Assembly (NCBI RefSeq): GCF_034190915.1
Contig: NW_026947499.1
Location: 4,525,950 to 4,589,949, forward strand
DNA: 64,000 bases
From: Cavia porcellus
Lineage: Eukaryota > Chordata > Mammalia > Rodentia > Caviidae
Direction: 5' to 3'
Shown: in pieces, positions 33,085-46,280 of the stretch
Layout of the letters: each line of letters starts with the position of its first letter
Position numbering within the stretch: position 1 is the first letter of the stretch
Notes under the pieces: model-generated
Seen by the model: only the letters and a program-made list of their open reading frames with translations
What the model was told of the DNA's origin: nothing
The model's database searches: none
Made by a program: the position numbers and the translations under genes

Positions 33085-34306
33085 TTTTTTTTAAAGAGTA
33101 AAATTTATTTATTGAGAGAAAGCTTCTCCCCCAGAGAGCCAGAAGGGGTCCTGAGCGGGTTGCCAAGGACTCTGTCTTTTCCAGGGATTTTTATAGAGTA
33201 AAACCATGAATTCAAGGTGGGGGAAGACTGGGAGCTCACAAGGCAGATGGACATGAGGTGGGACATAGTTAGCCAATAAGATCAATATCTCAGGTAAAAT
33301 TGATTACATTAGGGACAAATGGGGAAGCAAGTCTAATAGAAAGCAACATAGAAAGTAGGCATTCTTACAGATCTGTGACTCTTTCCTAGGGTATGGGAAC
33401 TATTCAGGGTATCAATCCTAGGATATGGGGGTGTTAGTATGTCTTTTGTCTTGAGACCTGGCCCACAGCAGAAGGCATCATCTTCCCCAGCAGCTGCCAG
33501 GTGTTTGCACTGGCTCCACTGAGGATTTAGCCATATCTCACCTATAATAATATAGGTGCCTATAATATTTATAACTAGCTCAGCTGCCTGCAACAATCCT
33601 CTAAAGAAGTAACCAGAACTAGCTTGAGGGGATAATGGGCGATGACTGATCACAAATTTCTTCGAGTTGAACATGGTCACAGTTTGTGAACAGCAGTCAG
33701 AGATACTTCTTCAGAGATACTGTCTAGAGGCCCTGGATAGACAGCAGGAATTCTCATCTTGGGTATGTGTATAGCTTTAAGCCTGGAGGAGACAAAGCCA
33801 AAGAATCAGTTAAGCATGTATGGGCTAAAGAATAAAATCAATGACAATTGTGAGTACAGTTACCAAAGATTTTCATCAAGAGGAGCTAGAATTAATTATT
33901 AAAAGAATAAAGTCCAGGGAATTTTAGAATCTGATATGTCATAGATTTGTTATCTAATATTGAATAGCTACTGAGACATTAGCAGAATAATCAGGAATGT
34001 ATACACAGTATTTAGTTTTTGGAATTGCCCAAATGACCCCGTGCTGCTGTTAGAACATCTAATGCCATCAGATGTTGAAGGACAGCCTGTAATGAAAGAC
34101 CATTTCTCTCCTTATATTTTATAGGAGGTTTATTGGCTGTTAGGTAATTTCCTCTACATGGCTGCGTGAGCATGTAATACTAGGAAAGCACACTTAAGAG
34201 TCGGTATAAATACCGGCCTTCTGTCCCTTGCTGAGGTGCAAGGCCCTTCTCAGAGCATGAGCTCTGCTAGCCGAGCGCTGGTTCCGGGTGGAAGTGAGGC
34301 ACTTTA
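33085..34306 (-). mobile_element. L1-mobilised retrocopy of an LTR-terminated transcript
   Basis: A 1.2-kb antisense insertion inside an L1. On the minus strand it ends with an LTR-like module. A TATA box (TATAAAAAT, near 33187-33195) is followed about 80 nt later by overlapping AATAAA signals (33104-33114), then ~15 nt, then poly(A) abutting the target duplication. The perfect 16-bp duplications and poly(A) indicate LINE-1-mediated insertion rather than retroviral integration. The 5' portion (34306 down to about 33700) is unlike the LTR and starts with CpG-bearing sequence. A 115-codon open frame (33333-33680, minus) lies in the putative U3 and is not recognised. The alternative, an unknown non-LTR element with its own promoter-like sequence, cannot be ruled out. 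Confidence 0.75.
33333..33680 (-). other. 115-codon open frame inside the retrocopy (not called as gene)
   Basis: The frame runs from an ATG at 33680 to a stop at 33333, in the putative U3 of the LTR-like part. It has a short hydrophobic stretch (LVINIIGTYIIIG). I know no family that matches. It is listed because it is the only uninterrupted frame in the insertion, but chance is the simplest explanation. Confidence 0.2.
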
Positions 34307-34322
34307 GCTCTTTCAGTTTCTT
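34307..34322. repeat. 16-bp target-site duplication, right copy
   Basis: Identical to 33069-33084. The L1 sequence continues without loss (ACACTAGG...), matching the uninterrupted order at 6672-6695 in the other L1. Confidence 0.92.
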
Positions 34323-35060
34323 ACACTAGGGAGTCACACAGTATTTACCCATGTGAGTTTGAGTTATTTCACTTACGCGTGTGGTCTCAAATCATGTCCA
34401 TTTACCTATAAAAGCCTCAATGCAATATTACTTTATAGCTGAGCAGTACTCCACTGTATAAAAATACCACATGTTTTTCATCCATTCCTCAGCTGAAGGG
34501 CATTTGAGTTGTTTTGAAGATTACGCTATTACAAATTATACTGCTGTAAACTCGGGTACACGTACATCACTGTGGCATGTTCTCAGTTCTTCCGGGAAGA
34601 TACACAGGAGAATAGCTGGGTTAAATTAAAGCTCTAATCCTAGTTTATTGAGGAACCTCCCCAGTGGTGTTACCAGTCTACACTCCCACCAACAGTGGAG
34701 AAAGGTTCCTTTTTCCCCACAGCCTCTCCAGCATTTGTTAGTAGTTAGTTTCTTGATCTTAGCCATTCTTTCTGGAGTGAGATGGAATCTCAGTGTGGTT
34801 TTAATTTGCATTTCTCTAATGACCAATAAGGCCGAATATTTTTTCATATATTTATTTGCCACTTGTATTGCTTCATCTGAGAAGTATGTATTCATCTAAG
34901 ATGTCCATTTTGGGGTTAGATCATTGAATTTTGAGGGCCTGAGTTTATTTTTTATAATTCTCTATGTTTTGTACATAGAAATCCTTTCTCTGAGGGACAG
35001 TTGTCTCAATTATTATTCCCAGTTTGTGGGTTTTCTTTTCACTCTGTTGGACCAAGGTTG
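34307..35060 (-). mobile_element. LINE-1 ORF2 C-terminus and proximal 3' UTR, minus strand
   Basis: The 89-codon minus-strand frame at 34626-34895 is the C-terminal end of L1 ORF2. It keeps [18 protein letters not shown], the cysteine-rich signature of that domain, and [18 protein letters not shown] just before it. Downstream, the 3' UTR shows the TCTCTAATGACCAATAAGG and CCATTCCTCAGCTGAAGGGC blocks. The element is 5'-truncated near 35050, where CACTCTGTTGG breaks off from L1 order. With 32690-33084 it forms one L1 split by the retrocopy. Confidence 0.9.
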
Positions 35061-35864
35061 TGTTCCTTCTGGCTGTAACATTCCCACTCCTAGAGACCGG
35101 TTTCTACTTGAGCTCTAAGAACTTTACTATTAAATTCCCCTTGCTGAGCTGTCCCAGTGTGTTCCTTCTCCATTTCTTTAAAACAATCAGCTGTCAGCTT
35201 CCTGACATTGGGTTTCTCTTTCCTCATCACCCCTTGGCAGCCAGCAGGCACAGGGTCACTCCCAACTGGTTTCCACCCGCAGCCTGAGACCCGCCTGTCC
35301 TTTGCCAGCTTGTGCCACACCTGTTTTCCTTGTGGAGCGCTGCTCTGTCCACTGGGCTCTCTTTTCTTTTCCCACCTTCAATTGCCTGTGGAAATGATGG
35401 CATAAATGGTTTTCAATGACTTAGGAAAACGATCTTAGAATTTTTGTCAAGATGAGTGTTTTTGTTCAAGCCATCCCTCTGCACTTTCTGTGGTATGATG
35501 GATTCTTCTCCTGGGTCCTCGAGTTGGTGATCACCAGGTGACTTAAAATCATCAGCTTTGGCCTCTAGGGGACTGGACTCACACACAGAGCCTGCCATGG
35601 AGACACAGGAACCCCTGTTCCACCTTGTTTTGAGAAGACCTCTTTTACTTTACCCAAAATGGTAGATACCCAGATTATCAACTGATATCCAATTTAACCA
35701 ATTTAACGTCCTTAAAAGCCAGTTTGTTACCGATCCAATTACAAGAGTAGAAAAATAGTGATCCACACAGATGTATTTAGTTAGTTATTTATTTTTACTT
35801 TTTAAACAGTTTACCCATAATCTTTGGTGTATTTGGGGCATCAGTACATTTGAAATATAGTACG
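35061..35864. other. Non-genic stretch, possible LTR remnant at left edge
   Basis: 35090-35180 has an ATTAAA signal and a 'ccccttgctgagctgtcccagtgtg' run that loosely resembles an LTR R-U5 region, but I cannot place a boundary. Overlapping open frames 35024-35405 on both strands are not credible genes. Confidence 0.4.
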
Positions 35865-36850
35865 ATGGAGGCATAATTAACACTCAGCAGAATCTGAAAA
35901 TTGCATTAAGAAAATGCAGATTCTTAAAGGATAAAAACCACACCTATCACCTACACCAGGGGATTTCCCTGGTCCTGCTCTTCATTTCATTCCCGTGCAT
36001 TGCAGATTACCGTTACACCTGTGTCCCTCTCTTATAAAATGTCTTTGAGCTTACTCTGCATAGGGGAAATTAGTAGAAACTAATTTTTTATTGATAAAGA
36101 TTACTTTGTAATATGGCATGCCTCAGTTCTTATTCATTCATTCAGATATTTAAACTGTCTTCTATGAACTGTTCTGATGGAAGAATTTGCCATGTGTATT
36201 CTCATATAGGTTCCTGTGTGTGTGATACCTGTGATATACATGTGCATGTATACATGTATCTAAAATTTACTTTATGTGACTGACTAGTGGATGCATTCAG
36301 AAAAACATGTGTATCATTAACTAAAAGGGTTAATATACTGGCAAATAACTTTCAGCAGAAATATAAGAAAGTTTTAATTGGTCTATAATTTTTCTAACAT
36401 TTGGTGTCATCAGACTGTCAAGTTTGGGTTTTTGCTTGAATATATGGAGATGTAAATCTTTATAGTTTTCTTATCAATTCTCTTGCTCACAAATGATGCT
36501 AAATAAGATTTTTCATGCTTTCTGATCAGTTTTACATCTTTACTTATGGAGGCCTGCTCAAGTCTTCTGCCCATTTTAAAAACTAGATTTCACTGTCAGT
36601 TAAGGTGTTTTAATATAAACTAGATAAAGTTTGTTAGTATACATCATGCAAATTTTCTTCCAATGTATATTTGCCCATTCATTTTGTAATTATATCTTTG
36701 AACATTAGAATTTCAATTTTGTATAAAGTCTAATTATTTTATTTTTTCTGAGCATTTTTGAAATCTGATTTTAAAAGTCTGTGCTAAGATCAAAAGAGTA
36801 CATTTTCCTTTTTTCTCTCTTTAAATCTTTAGTTTCTTAATTTTAATGTC
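35865..36850 (-). mobile_element. Old LINE-1 (L1ME-type) 3' region, antisense
   Basis: The plus strand follows the reversed old L1: 'gatggaggcataattaaca', 'cattcattcagatatttaaactg', 'tcaagtcttctgcccattttaaa', 'aatttcaattttgtataaagtctaattatttt' and 'gaaatctgattttaaaagtctgtgctaagatc', in consensus order. Nearly 1 kb is represented, with many stops. Confidence 0.7.
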
Positions 36851-38815
36851 TTAGGTCTACAAACTCCTTTAAAATCAAATAGTAGGCTCACTCAGTACCC
36901 AGCCTTAATTTAACGTGGAAACTGTGAATAGCTACATTATTTTTGTGCAAAGAAAATAGATGCAAGTGCATCAGAAAGAGACTTAAGTGACTTAAGGGAG
37001 CAAAATTTCATAACCACAGGAATAAGAACATAGGCCTTCCGTCACAGGCCACGGGGATTCAGACAGAGTAAAACAGCTTTTTGCCTTTTAGTCTCTGCCA
37101 GACCTGAAGAGACAATCTGACATTTTAAAATAAAAAATTTAAATTCACCTAAAATGCTGACCTTGTGTAGAAGTGCTATTTTGAAGGCTCAGAGCAGGAG
37201 AGCTGCCAAGCATTGGGAATGGACACTATTGCTGCTGTCCTGGACCAGAGAGGTAATTTCCATAACAGCCTTCAAAGCCCTGAGGTCTTAGTTACAGCTT
37301 GAAAGTTAAAGCATCCTGCTCTCCTGAGTAAAGGAACCCTAAAAAGACCCTGAAGTCCCGATCAAATCCTCCAAATTTTGCTCTCTTCACTCCTGACCCA
37401 CAGCAGCCATGTCTTGGCATGTATCCAAAGAGAAAGAGACCCACAGAGCCACAGCATGGGCACTGCTGCCCTGGGATAAGGCGGTTTGGCTGCTGGATTA
37501 AAAATAGGAAACATTTGCTCATTTTCTTCTTCTATCACATTGGGATATCTGAAAAAGCTCTCACCTAGGCTCCTAAAATAAATGATAAGTAACCTTTTGG
37601 AGGTGCACATTATTTGGGCCATCACAGAACTAAAAAATAAACTACTATTATCCCAAGTTCTAGCACAAGACCACTGAACTCTCTGGGGAGAAAAGTGCAT
37701 TTAATGAATTCAGGGCCAACCACAGAGAGATTTGCTTTTCCTTACTTCACAGTGCTGAAAGCCTAGAAGCGAAGGTTCCCACTTAGTGATCACTGAAGGT
37801 CTGGGTGCAGTGGACACCCCCTCTTGCATCCCAGAACCGTTGGGGTAAATGAGATTTCTACGGTTCCCACTGACGCGCACTGATATCCGGGGAGCTGAGC
37901 TTCTGGAATTCAAAATCCATGTCCTGCCCCACCTCCAACCTCAGTATGGATATTGCAGGGCAGAGGCTTTGTTTGTTTAGAAGCAATTAGGTAGCAAATC
38001 CAAGTGGATATAACCCAGGCTATCTAATGATCACAGAAACAATTAGAGTAGATGAAAGGCCAGCGGCTTCCTACTGGTCTGATCAGCCACGCCTGGTCTA
38101 AGAGTAGATGGTAAAACACCACACTGCTTGCTACTAAAATGCTGCTGTGTACTAAACTAAAAAATATGTATATCTTTGTAAAGGTTTTATTTAAAAATGA
38201 GCATCTAGCTCTTCTATCATTTATTACAATTTGAACTGAGCTACAGTACAGAGAAAGTGGCCTTTAAGACTTCCGGTAACTATGGTACCTTGCTGACAGA
38301 TGCTCTTTCCTGAAGCCATTTTCAGGCCGAAGGAGCAAACACCCCTCCACAGGGCACTAAGAGACCACCAGTCCAGCCCACACAGAGCTGGGAGCCAGCT
38401 GCAACCAGTGCCCAAGATGAGTAATCGCTTTAACCACAGTCCTCATGACTTACAGCGTGCCCGGTCTGACCCATCACAAGGCTCCTGCAACTCCTGACCA
38501 CCCCATCTCTGAGCATGCAAACCTGTGGACCCTCGAGCAGGTGAGAGATGCCTCCTCTAAAGCAACTGAGGCTGCTCAGAGAAAAGCAGTGATCCTTACC
38601 CGGGCACAGACACACGTGGGAAGAAGTAGAAAGTACAAAATCAAAGGCCCAGTTTGCCCAGCTGTGTTTTGGGTAAAATACCAGTGAAGTGAGCTCATCT
38701 TGGTTGGCTCAGCACAATTGGCTTTGTGCTACTTTTCTGGGAAGTACAAATAGCCCCATTGAATAAAGAACAATAAAGGATAATGCAGCAGGGATTTCCC
38801 TTGGTCTGTAGTGAA
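36851..38815. other. Non-genic stretch, no recognised feature
   Basis: No gene is supported. Overlapping minus-strand frames 37292-37522 and 37362-37700 read the same DNA in different frames. No SINE, L1 or LTR could be identified by eye. Confidence 0.5.
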
Positions 38816-39178
38816 TGGTTACGGTTCAGATCTAAAAATGTCCAGGAATCTCCTGTGGATGGGAGGCAACTGGACCACAGCCACTGTGCTCCTCAGTGGA
38901 CTCAGCCACTGATAAATTCAGTACTGAATGTGAGTGGAGATGTGTCAGTGGGCTGTGACCTGGAAGGTGCAGTCCTGTCCTAGACTCTTCGCATTTCTCT
39001 CTGCTTCCTGGCCTCCTTGGACTGAGCTGCTCTCCTCCTCATCCCCTCCACCATGCTGCCCCTGCCTTGCGAAGACAGCTGACCATGGACTCAGATTGTG
39101 AACCAGAAGACACCTCCCCTCCCTAAGGCATGGGTGTCAGGCATTTAGTCCCAGTAAAGACAAATCAGATAACACTTC
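38816..39178 (+). mobile_element. ERVL-MaLR-like solo LTR, plus strand
   Basis: It starts TGGTTACGGTTCAGATCT and has an R region CTCTGCTTCCTGGCCTCCTT ... CACCATGCTGCCCCTGCC ... GACCATGGACTCAGATTGTG. It ends GGCATTTAGTCCCAGTAAAG ACAAATCAGATAACAC. Head, middle and end agree in order with MaLR LTRs (tgttatggtttggat ... catggactgaaacctctgaaac ... ggtattttgtcacagcaacagaaaactgactaacac). The length of 363 bp is right for a solo LTR. The polyadenylation signal is mutated. No clear 5-bp duplication. Confidence 0.7.
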
Positions 39179-40507
39179 CTGCAAAAGAGGAAGCACTCCT
39201 GTCTCTAGATAAAGCACAAGAAGTTTCTGGTATCATCAGGCTCAATCCTTGACCCCCATTTCAACAGCTAAGAGACTCACTGCATGCCTGAGCTGGAATC
39301 CAGGCCATTTGCCTGTGATGTATAAACAGCTCACAAGCTCCATCTGGTCCTGCAGAGAGGGGAAGAAGCCCCTCCTGGCTGTGGATCAGAAGAGACTTGA
39401 GAGGGCTGGGAGCAGGTGATGAGGTTCTTCCCCCAGGAATCTACAGTGACAGAACAGTGACTCAGACATCTCCGCTTTCCTCAACTCAGTCACCAGCCAC
39501 TTGCAGTCACAAGGAGGCCCGGAGCACTTTGCTGTGACGTTGCAGCCCTGCTCCTTCGAGGTGCAACAGCTCAGGGGACTCCACAGTGAGGCCACCCTGG
39601 CCCCATCTCCATTTTCCAGCCATCCTCAATCTGTACATTTAAATCCTGGCTGTTTCTCATTCTGAAAATTTTGCTTTCAGCACCATTTTATACGAGCATC
39701 TCAATGAGTTTCTTTCTAGAAAAAGGATCAGAACTTGAATTATTTCCTCGATGTTTCTCTTATTCCAGTCCCCAGGTCCTGACAGCTGCATCTGGGAGCT
39801 GAGAGTGATCACTTGCTCTCCTGACTTGGTTGACCACACCCCTTGCCTTTCCTTTTCAAAAGTGAAATCCTCTAAGATGCTGATTGTCAAGGGTCACGGA
39901 TGTGAATGTTTTTACTGTCCATTGAATAAATGGATTTCCATATTGCTAGTTTGAAACAAAATTTCATTCATTTTTTTCTCTCCTTTCTTCCTGGGTAAAA
40001 TTACAGTTTAATTTGTACCAGTTATGAAATCTTCTGTCCATACCCATGTACAATATTTTTACAATGGAATCAGGTTATTGAAATTTTTTCCATAAAACGT
40101 TTATATAAAAATAATTGTTTAAACGGGCCTTAGCACTCCTCAGGCATGTGTTTTTATTTTTCTCATGGATTGCCAGCTAACACAAAAGCTATGTGGGGCT
40201 CACAGCTATTCCCCAAACTTTGCAAAACTCAGATAATTGTCCCTTTCTCATGGAAGGTTAACATTTTTTGGATAAGTCCTCTGGCACAAAACTGACCTAA
40301 GATGTGTGAGGGAGGAAATGAGGCAACAGCAAGTGAAGTTTAACTTAGTTTCTAATGGTGAACATTAGTGCAAATGCTGGGGAAACCTGGAGGCCTGTCA
40401 GGGGATGGAAGGGACAAGGGTGACCCAGAGAATCACAATTCCCTGTAAATCAGGTGTGGCTCAAGGAAAAGAGAGGAATCCTTTCCTCTGCCTCCAAGGC
40501 AGCAAAC
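39179..40507. other. Non-genic stretch, no recognised feature
   Basis: Short open frames at 39386-39595 (minus) and 39657-39954 (both strands) show no known motif. No repeats recognised. Confidence 0.5.
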
Positions 40508-40610
40508 ATCAAAACAAAGTAAGGCCTCCACACACCAACACGAAGCAACTCCCCAAACATCAAAACAAAGCAACTCCTCCACACACCAAAACAGCAGCTC
40601 CTCCCACAGG
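40508..40610. repeat. Small minisatellite, ~25-bp units in 50-bp pairs
   Basis: CATCAAAACAAAG begins at 40508 and again at 40558, a 50-bp period. Each half holds a related CAACxxGAAGCAACTCC-type subunit, giving about four ~25-bp copies. The open frames crossing it (40405-40666) owe their repeats to this array. Confidence 0.75.
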
Positions 40611-42879
<2,269 letters not shown>

Positions 42880-42990
42880 GAAAAGATAGGAAGTATGAAA
42901 TTAAAATGGACCTTTATTTTAAGAACGTGGGGAGAGACACCGTGACCCTCCGGGGTATTGCATTCTCTCTGCCAGACACGTAGTGTGGGG
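42880..42990 (-). mobile_element. Possible LTR 3' portion, antisense
   Basis: Read on the minus strand, GGGTCACGGTGTCTCTCCCC is followed by CACGTTCTTAAAATAAAGGTC. This resembles the R region and AATAAA signal of a retroviral LTR. The U3 side, which would extend to about 43250, cannot be verified and overlaps ordinary sequence. Weak call. Confidence 0.3.
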
Positions 42991-43289
42991 GCATACAGGT
43001 AGCTTAGGTTTGGGGTGGTGCCTAAGGGGCCTTAGTGATGCACAGGTAGCTCATTGGTATTCGTCTCGCGCCACAGGTAAACTCCTAGAGGTGGGGAAGA
43101 TGACCTCAAGATAGAGCCCCTTGGTTCCACCTCCCAAGCTTTACCGGCTACAGTGTCCCATCTGGGGCAAAATCCTTTCACAAGAAGGAGAAAGAGGAGG
43201 GCTGGAAGCTGCCAGGAGGACTATGCAGCTCTTCCCTCTAGCTCTAGCAGTTTCTGGAGTGGCTCTAACATTCAGCACACAGGATGTGA

Positions 43290-43625
43290 GGGTCCTGAGG
43301 ACTTTCTGACAACAGTGGATGTCATGGGGGAGGGGACTTTAGTGGCCCAAACACAGCTCGTGCATTAGCACAGCAAGGTCCTGGGTGTCTGATGGGTCGC
43401 AGAAGCCTGGCCTTAGCCTACCTCTGATACCTGACCCACGCCTCTCCCATCCTGTTTCTTTGTCCCCAGCTCACCATGGACTAAGCAGGTCTGCTGTGCC
43501 ACCCAGCCCACCTTAGAGCTCGCTGGCCCTGCCCGGCATGGACATTTCCTGAAAATGTGCGCTAAATTCTCTAAGGTTGTGAGTGTTGGGTGTTCTGCCT
43601 CAGCCTCTAGCAAGCTGATGGATGC
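43290..43625 (+). mobile_element. Probable degraded MaLR-like LTR, plus strand
   Basis: CACCATGGACTAAGCAGG, then GCATGGACATTTCCTGAAAATGTG, then CTAAGGTTGTGAGTGTTGGGTGTTCTGCC (43571-43599) and a terminal CAGCCTCTAGCAAGCTGAT follow the R-U5 order of the MaLR-like family at 38816 and 54687. The left part is poorly conserved and its edge is a guess. Confidence 0.4.
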
Positions 43626-45469
43626 AGAAAGTAGCTGGTTTGTAAAGGGGATAGTAGATAGGAAACAACGGATTAACATATCACAGTAAGAACCACAGCT
43701 TTGTTAAGAATATGCATTGTTTCATCTCCAAATCATTACCCTATCAATATGAGCTATAAAATATCTCTGGTAGGTGCATGAGAAAAGACAGACTGTAAAG
43801 CTCTGGCAATTTCATATTTTTCTGCAAGAAAAAGAACCTTCAGTTTTTCTTTAAATGTTCTGATCAAGCTCAAGCTCAAGTACAGTTAAGATGTTCAATT
43901 TTAAGTTTATAAAGAAATATCTTTGAGCTTTTCCTGATTTCAATTACTAAAATACAGAAAGTGGAGATTCACAGTTAAAAGGAAATACTGCTTTTATCAT
44001 TTTGTTTCTCTGTGACATGAGAGTGGCTTGACAGGATTAAGACAGCTCCTTGCAGCAGCATCTATGAAGCAGAAATCCCTAGTATTATTATCTGCAGGTT
44101 GCTAATAATGAAAGGCCTAGAGATTTCAGAGGTCCTGCCTGTCACCCATCTAGCAAATTACCTGCATTACGGCTCAGGCCAAGAACATCTCCCCAAAGTC
44201 TCCTGAGACTCGGACATCCTCATTGTGCCACCAGAGCTCCTCAGCAACCAGACACAGGTCCAAGAATGCTTCTGAAGGAGAACGGAGTTTCCTTGAAAAA
44301 GCCAGGGAAATGCTGCTCAGGGGCACAAGGGCCAAGGAGGCCTCGATGGGGAATGCTAATCCTTCTAGGAGGGGCAGAAGACACTCAGCCCTTCTCAAAG
44401 AGGAACGTGCTGGCTTTGGGAGTCAAGGTCAGAGACACCAAAACCAAGCCTAGGAGGAAACTCCAGTTACAGACACCACTGGCCAGAAAGGAGCCTCCAC
44501 TTCTGGGAAGAGGACTCAGCAAGAGACAGCACAGCATAGAGACCAGGAGTGTGATTGCCCCACCAACTGAGCAGGGCTCTAATCTCAGTCCTTCCTGTCA
44601 ACCTTTGCATGATGAAAAGCTCCAGTGCCACTATTCCCATACCTGCAATGTGGTGACACTGTCCAGTGTCATTTTGAGATGACACTGAGAGAACATAGAG
44701 TGCAGATTCATGGAAAACGAGAGCAACACCTGCGAGCAGGTGCAGGCTGACCACTTCTCGGTGCCCTGGTTCCATCACCCTGCTGACCACCCTCACATCT
44801 CCAGCTTTGGCTGCACACCTCACAGGGCACAGAGCTTTCTACCTTCAGTGTCAATGCTGCTATTTTTTTTTCTGACAAGTTATCTGAAAGATGAAAAGAG
44901 ACAGCAATTGCCTCAGACCAAGTGTTCTCAGACTCCACCGTCCCCACTGGGAGCTAAAGACTACTTGTGACATAAGCTCCTTGGCCTCTTGTTCACTCTG
45001 TCTCCACAGCAGCACAGGCAGAAACAAGCTTCATTTCAACTTCTCTTTGGTGTTAATAATTAGGGACTCAGCTCCAGGCAGTCACTGGTTTCGTGTCTCT
45101 CATTATGCCCACATGCTGAGGAATCTATCTATCCAAAACACTCAGTTCCTTAAGCCAAGAGCTATTTTTGAAGCCAAGCCAAAAATAAAAAATAAAAAGT
45201 TAAAAACACACACAAAAACCCAAAAATACAACAAAAAGTGTGTTACTGGCCCGTTTTCTCTTTAAGGTGTTTAAAGTTTAATCCACATTTTCTTCTTTCC
45301 CCCTCCAGTATGTTTACAATGTCACCTTCCTTAATAGCCTCTCTGAAATGATAATTATGGGAATACTGCCATAAAAGTGAATGGTCGGTGCTGATAAGTA
45401 TATATTAGCAAGGTCAGGAAACAAGAAGTTGCCCACTTGCCTCCCAAATGATCTTAGAAGCAAGGAGCT
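43626..45469. other. Non-genic stretch, no recognised feature
   Basis: Opposing and overlapping open frames at 44174-44970 shadow each other across a GC-richer patch. None has a recognised domain. A-rich low-complexity sequence lies at 45175-45238. Nothing else is seen. Confidence 0.45.
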
Positions 45470-46280
45470 GTGGTGGTCCGCTTCCCGAGGTATGAAGGAG
45501 CCAGAGAAAATAATTTGGAAAGAAAAATTATTTATTAAAGCACAGGCCTGGCATTGCAGCCTCCAGTAGCCAATATGGAAGACTGTGTGTTTAACAGCTA
45601 AAAGGCAGGGTTTTTATCCTGTAAAATCACAAAGAGCCGCTGGTCTCACAATGTAGGGGGGTGTGATTTGCAGTGCACTACAGATCAGGAATGCAGCGGT
45701 TATATTTCTTGACAAGAATAAGGTTCAGTTGGGCTAACAAGCAAGTTTAGATTAGGCAAACATCCTCTGGGGAAGGCGCATCCTGCAAACAAGCAAATCA
45801 TCCTCCAAACAAGCAAGTTTAGATTAGGAAAACATCCTGTTCTGCTCTTAGGTTACAATAGGAGAAAACTCTGTTACCTCAATGGCTGACCTGTGCTGTA
45901 GATTTTAATCACCAAGAAGAAAGGAGGTCATGTGTCAGACCAGTCTGCGTGTGTATGCAGCATAAGAGACCATGCCCGGGTGGGTTTCCTGTGCCACCTC
46001 TAGGGCCAGAAGCTGCCCACCTTGAACTGAAAGAGCACAGGTGCTGGGGTACTGTGTGCTGGCCACTAGGGAGCAGCCCATCCCAACCTGTCTGTGAAGG
46101 CCTAAATTAAAGCTGGGCCACCTACTCCAAGTTCTCCAGCTCCACATGCAAACTGCATCCTGCAACTCCAAGGGAGCTCTTTAAGGAGCCTGGATAAAAT
46201 TTCCCTGAGTCCTGGGGTGCCTAGGGTTTCTCCTGTATCATGGACTCTACCCTTGAGCTCTATGCCTCATCAAAACTCCC
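45470..46280 (-). mobile_element. Probable ERV LTR with duplicated U3 segment, antisense
   Basis: On the minus strand, GATAAAAACC (a TATA-like box near 45612-45622) precedes an R-like region CTTCCATATTGGCTACTGGA. TTTAATAAATAA (near 45530-45541) and a pyrimidine-rich end follow. The putative U3 has a 31-bp segment repeated with a 72-bp period (45736 and 45808, one mismatch). Such duplications are typical of retroviral enhancers. The right limit is uncertain and no target duplication was confirmed. Confidence 0.5.
45736..45838. repeat. 72-bp-period direct repeat (enhancer-like) in LTR U3
   Basis: AACAAGCAAGTTTAGATTAG begins at 45736 and at 45808. The 31-bp copies differ at one base (GGCAAAC versus GGAAAAC). 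A shorter partial copy (AACAAGCAAATCATCC) sits between them near 45788. Confidence 0.85.

Noticed and set aside
34195..34225. Palindromic CGGTATAAATACCG as a promoter
   Set aside because: It lies inside the retrocopied RNA, so its TATA-like core was transcribed sequence; six-base arms are not remarkable.
33085..34306. Ordinary solo LTR insertion
   Set aside because: The 16-bp duplications and poly(A) junction do not fit retroviral integrase, and more than 500 bp of non-LTR-like sequence lies at the 5' side.
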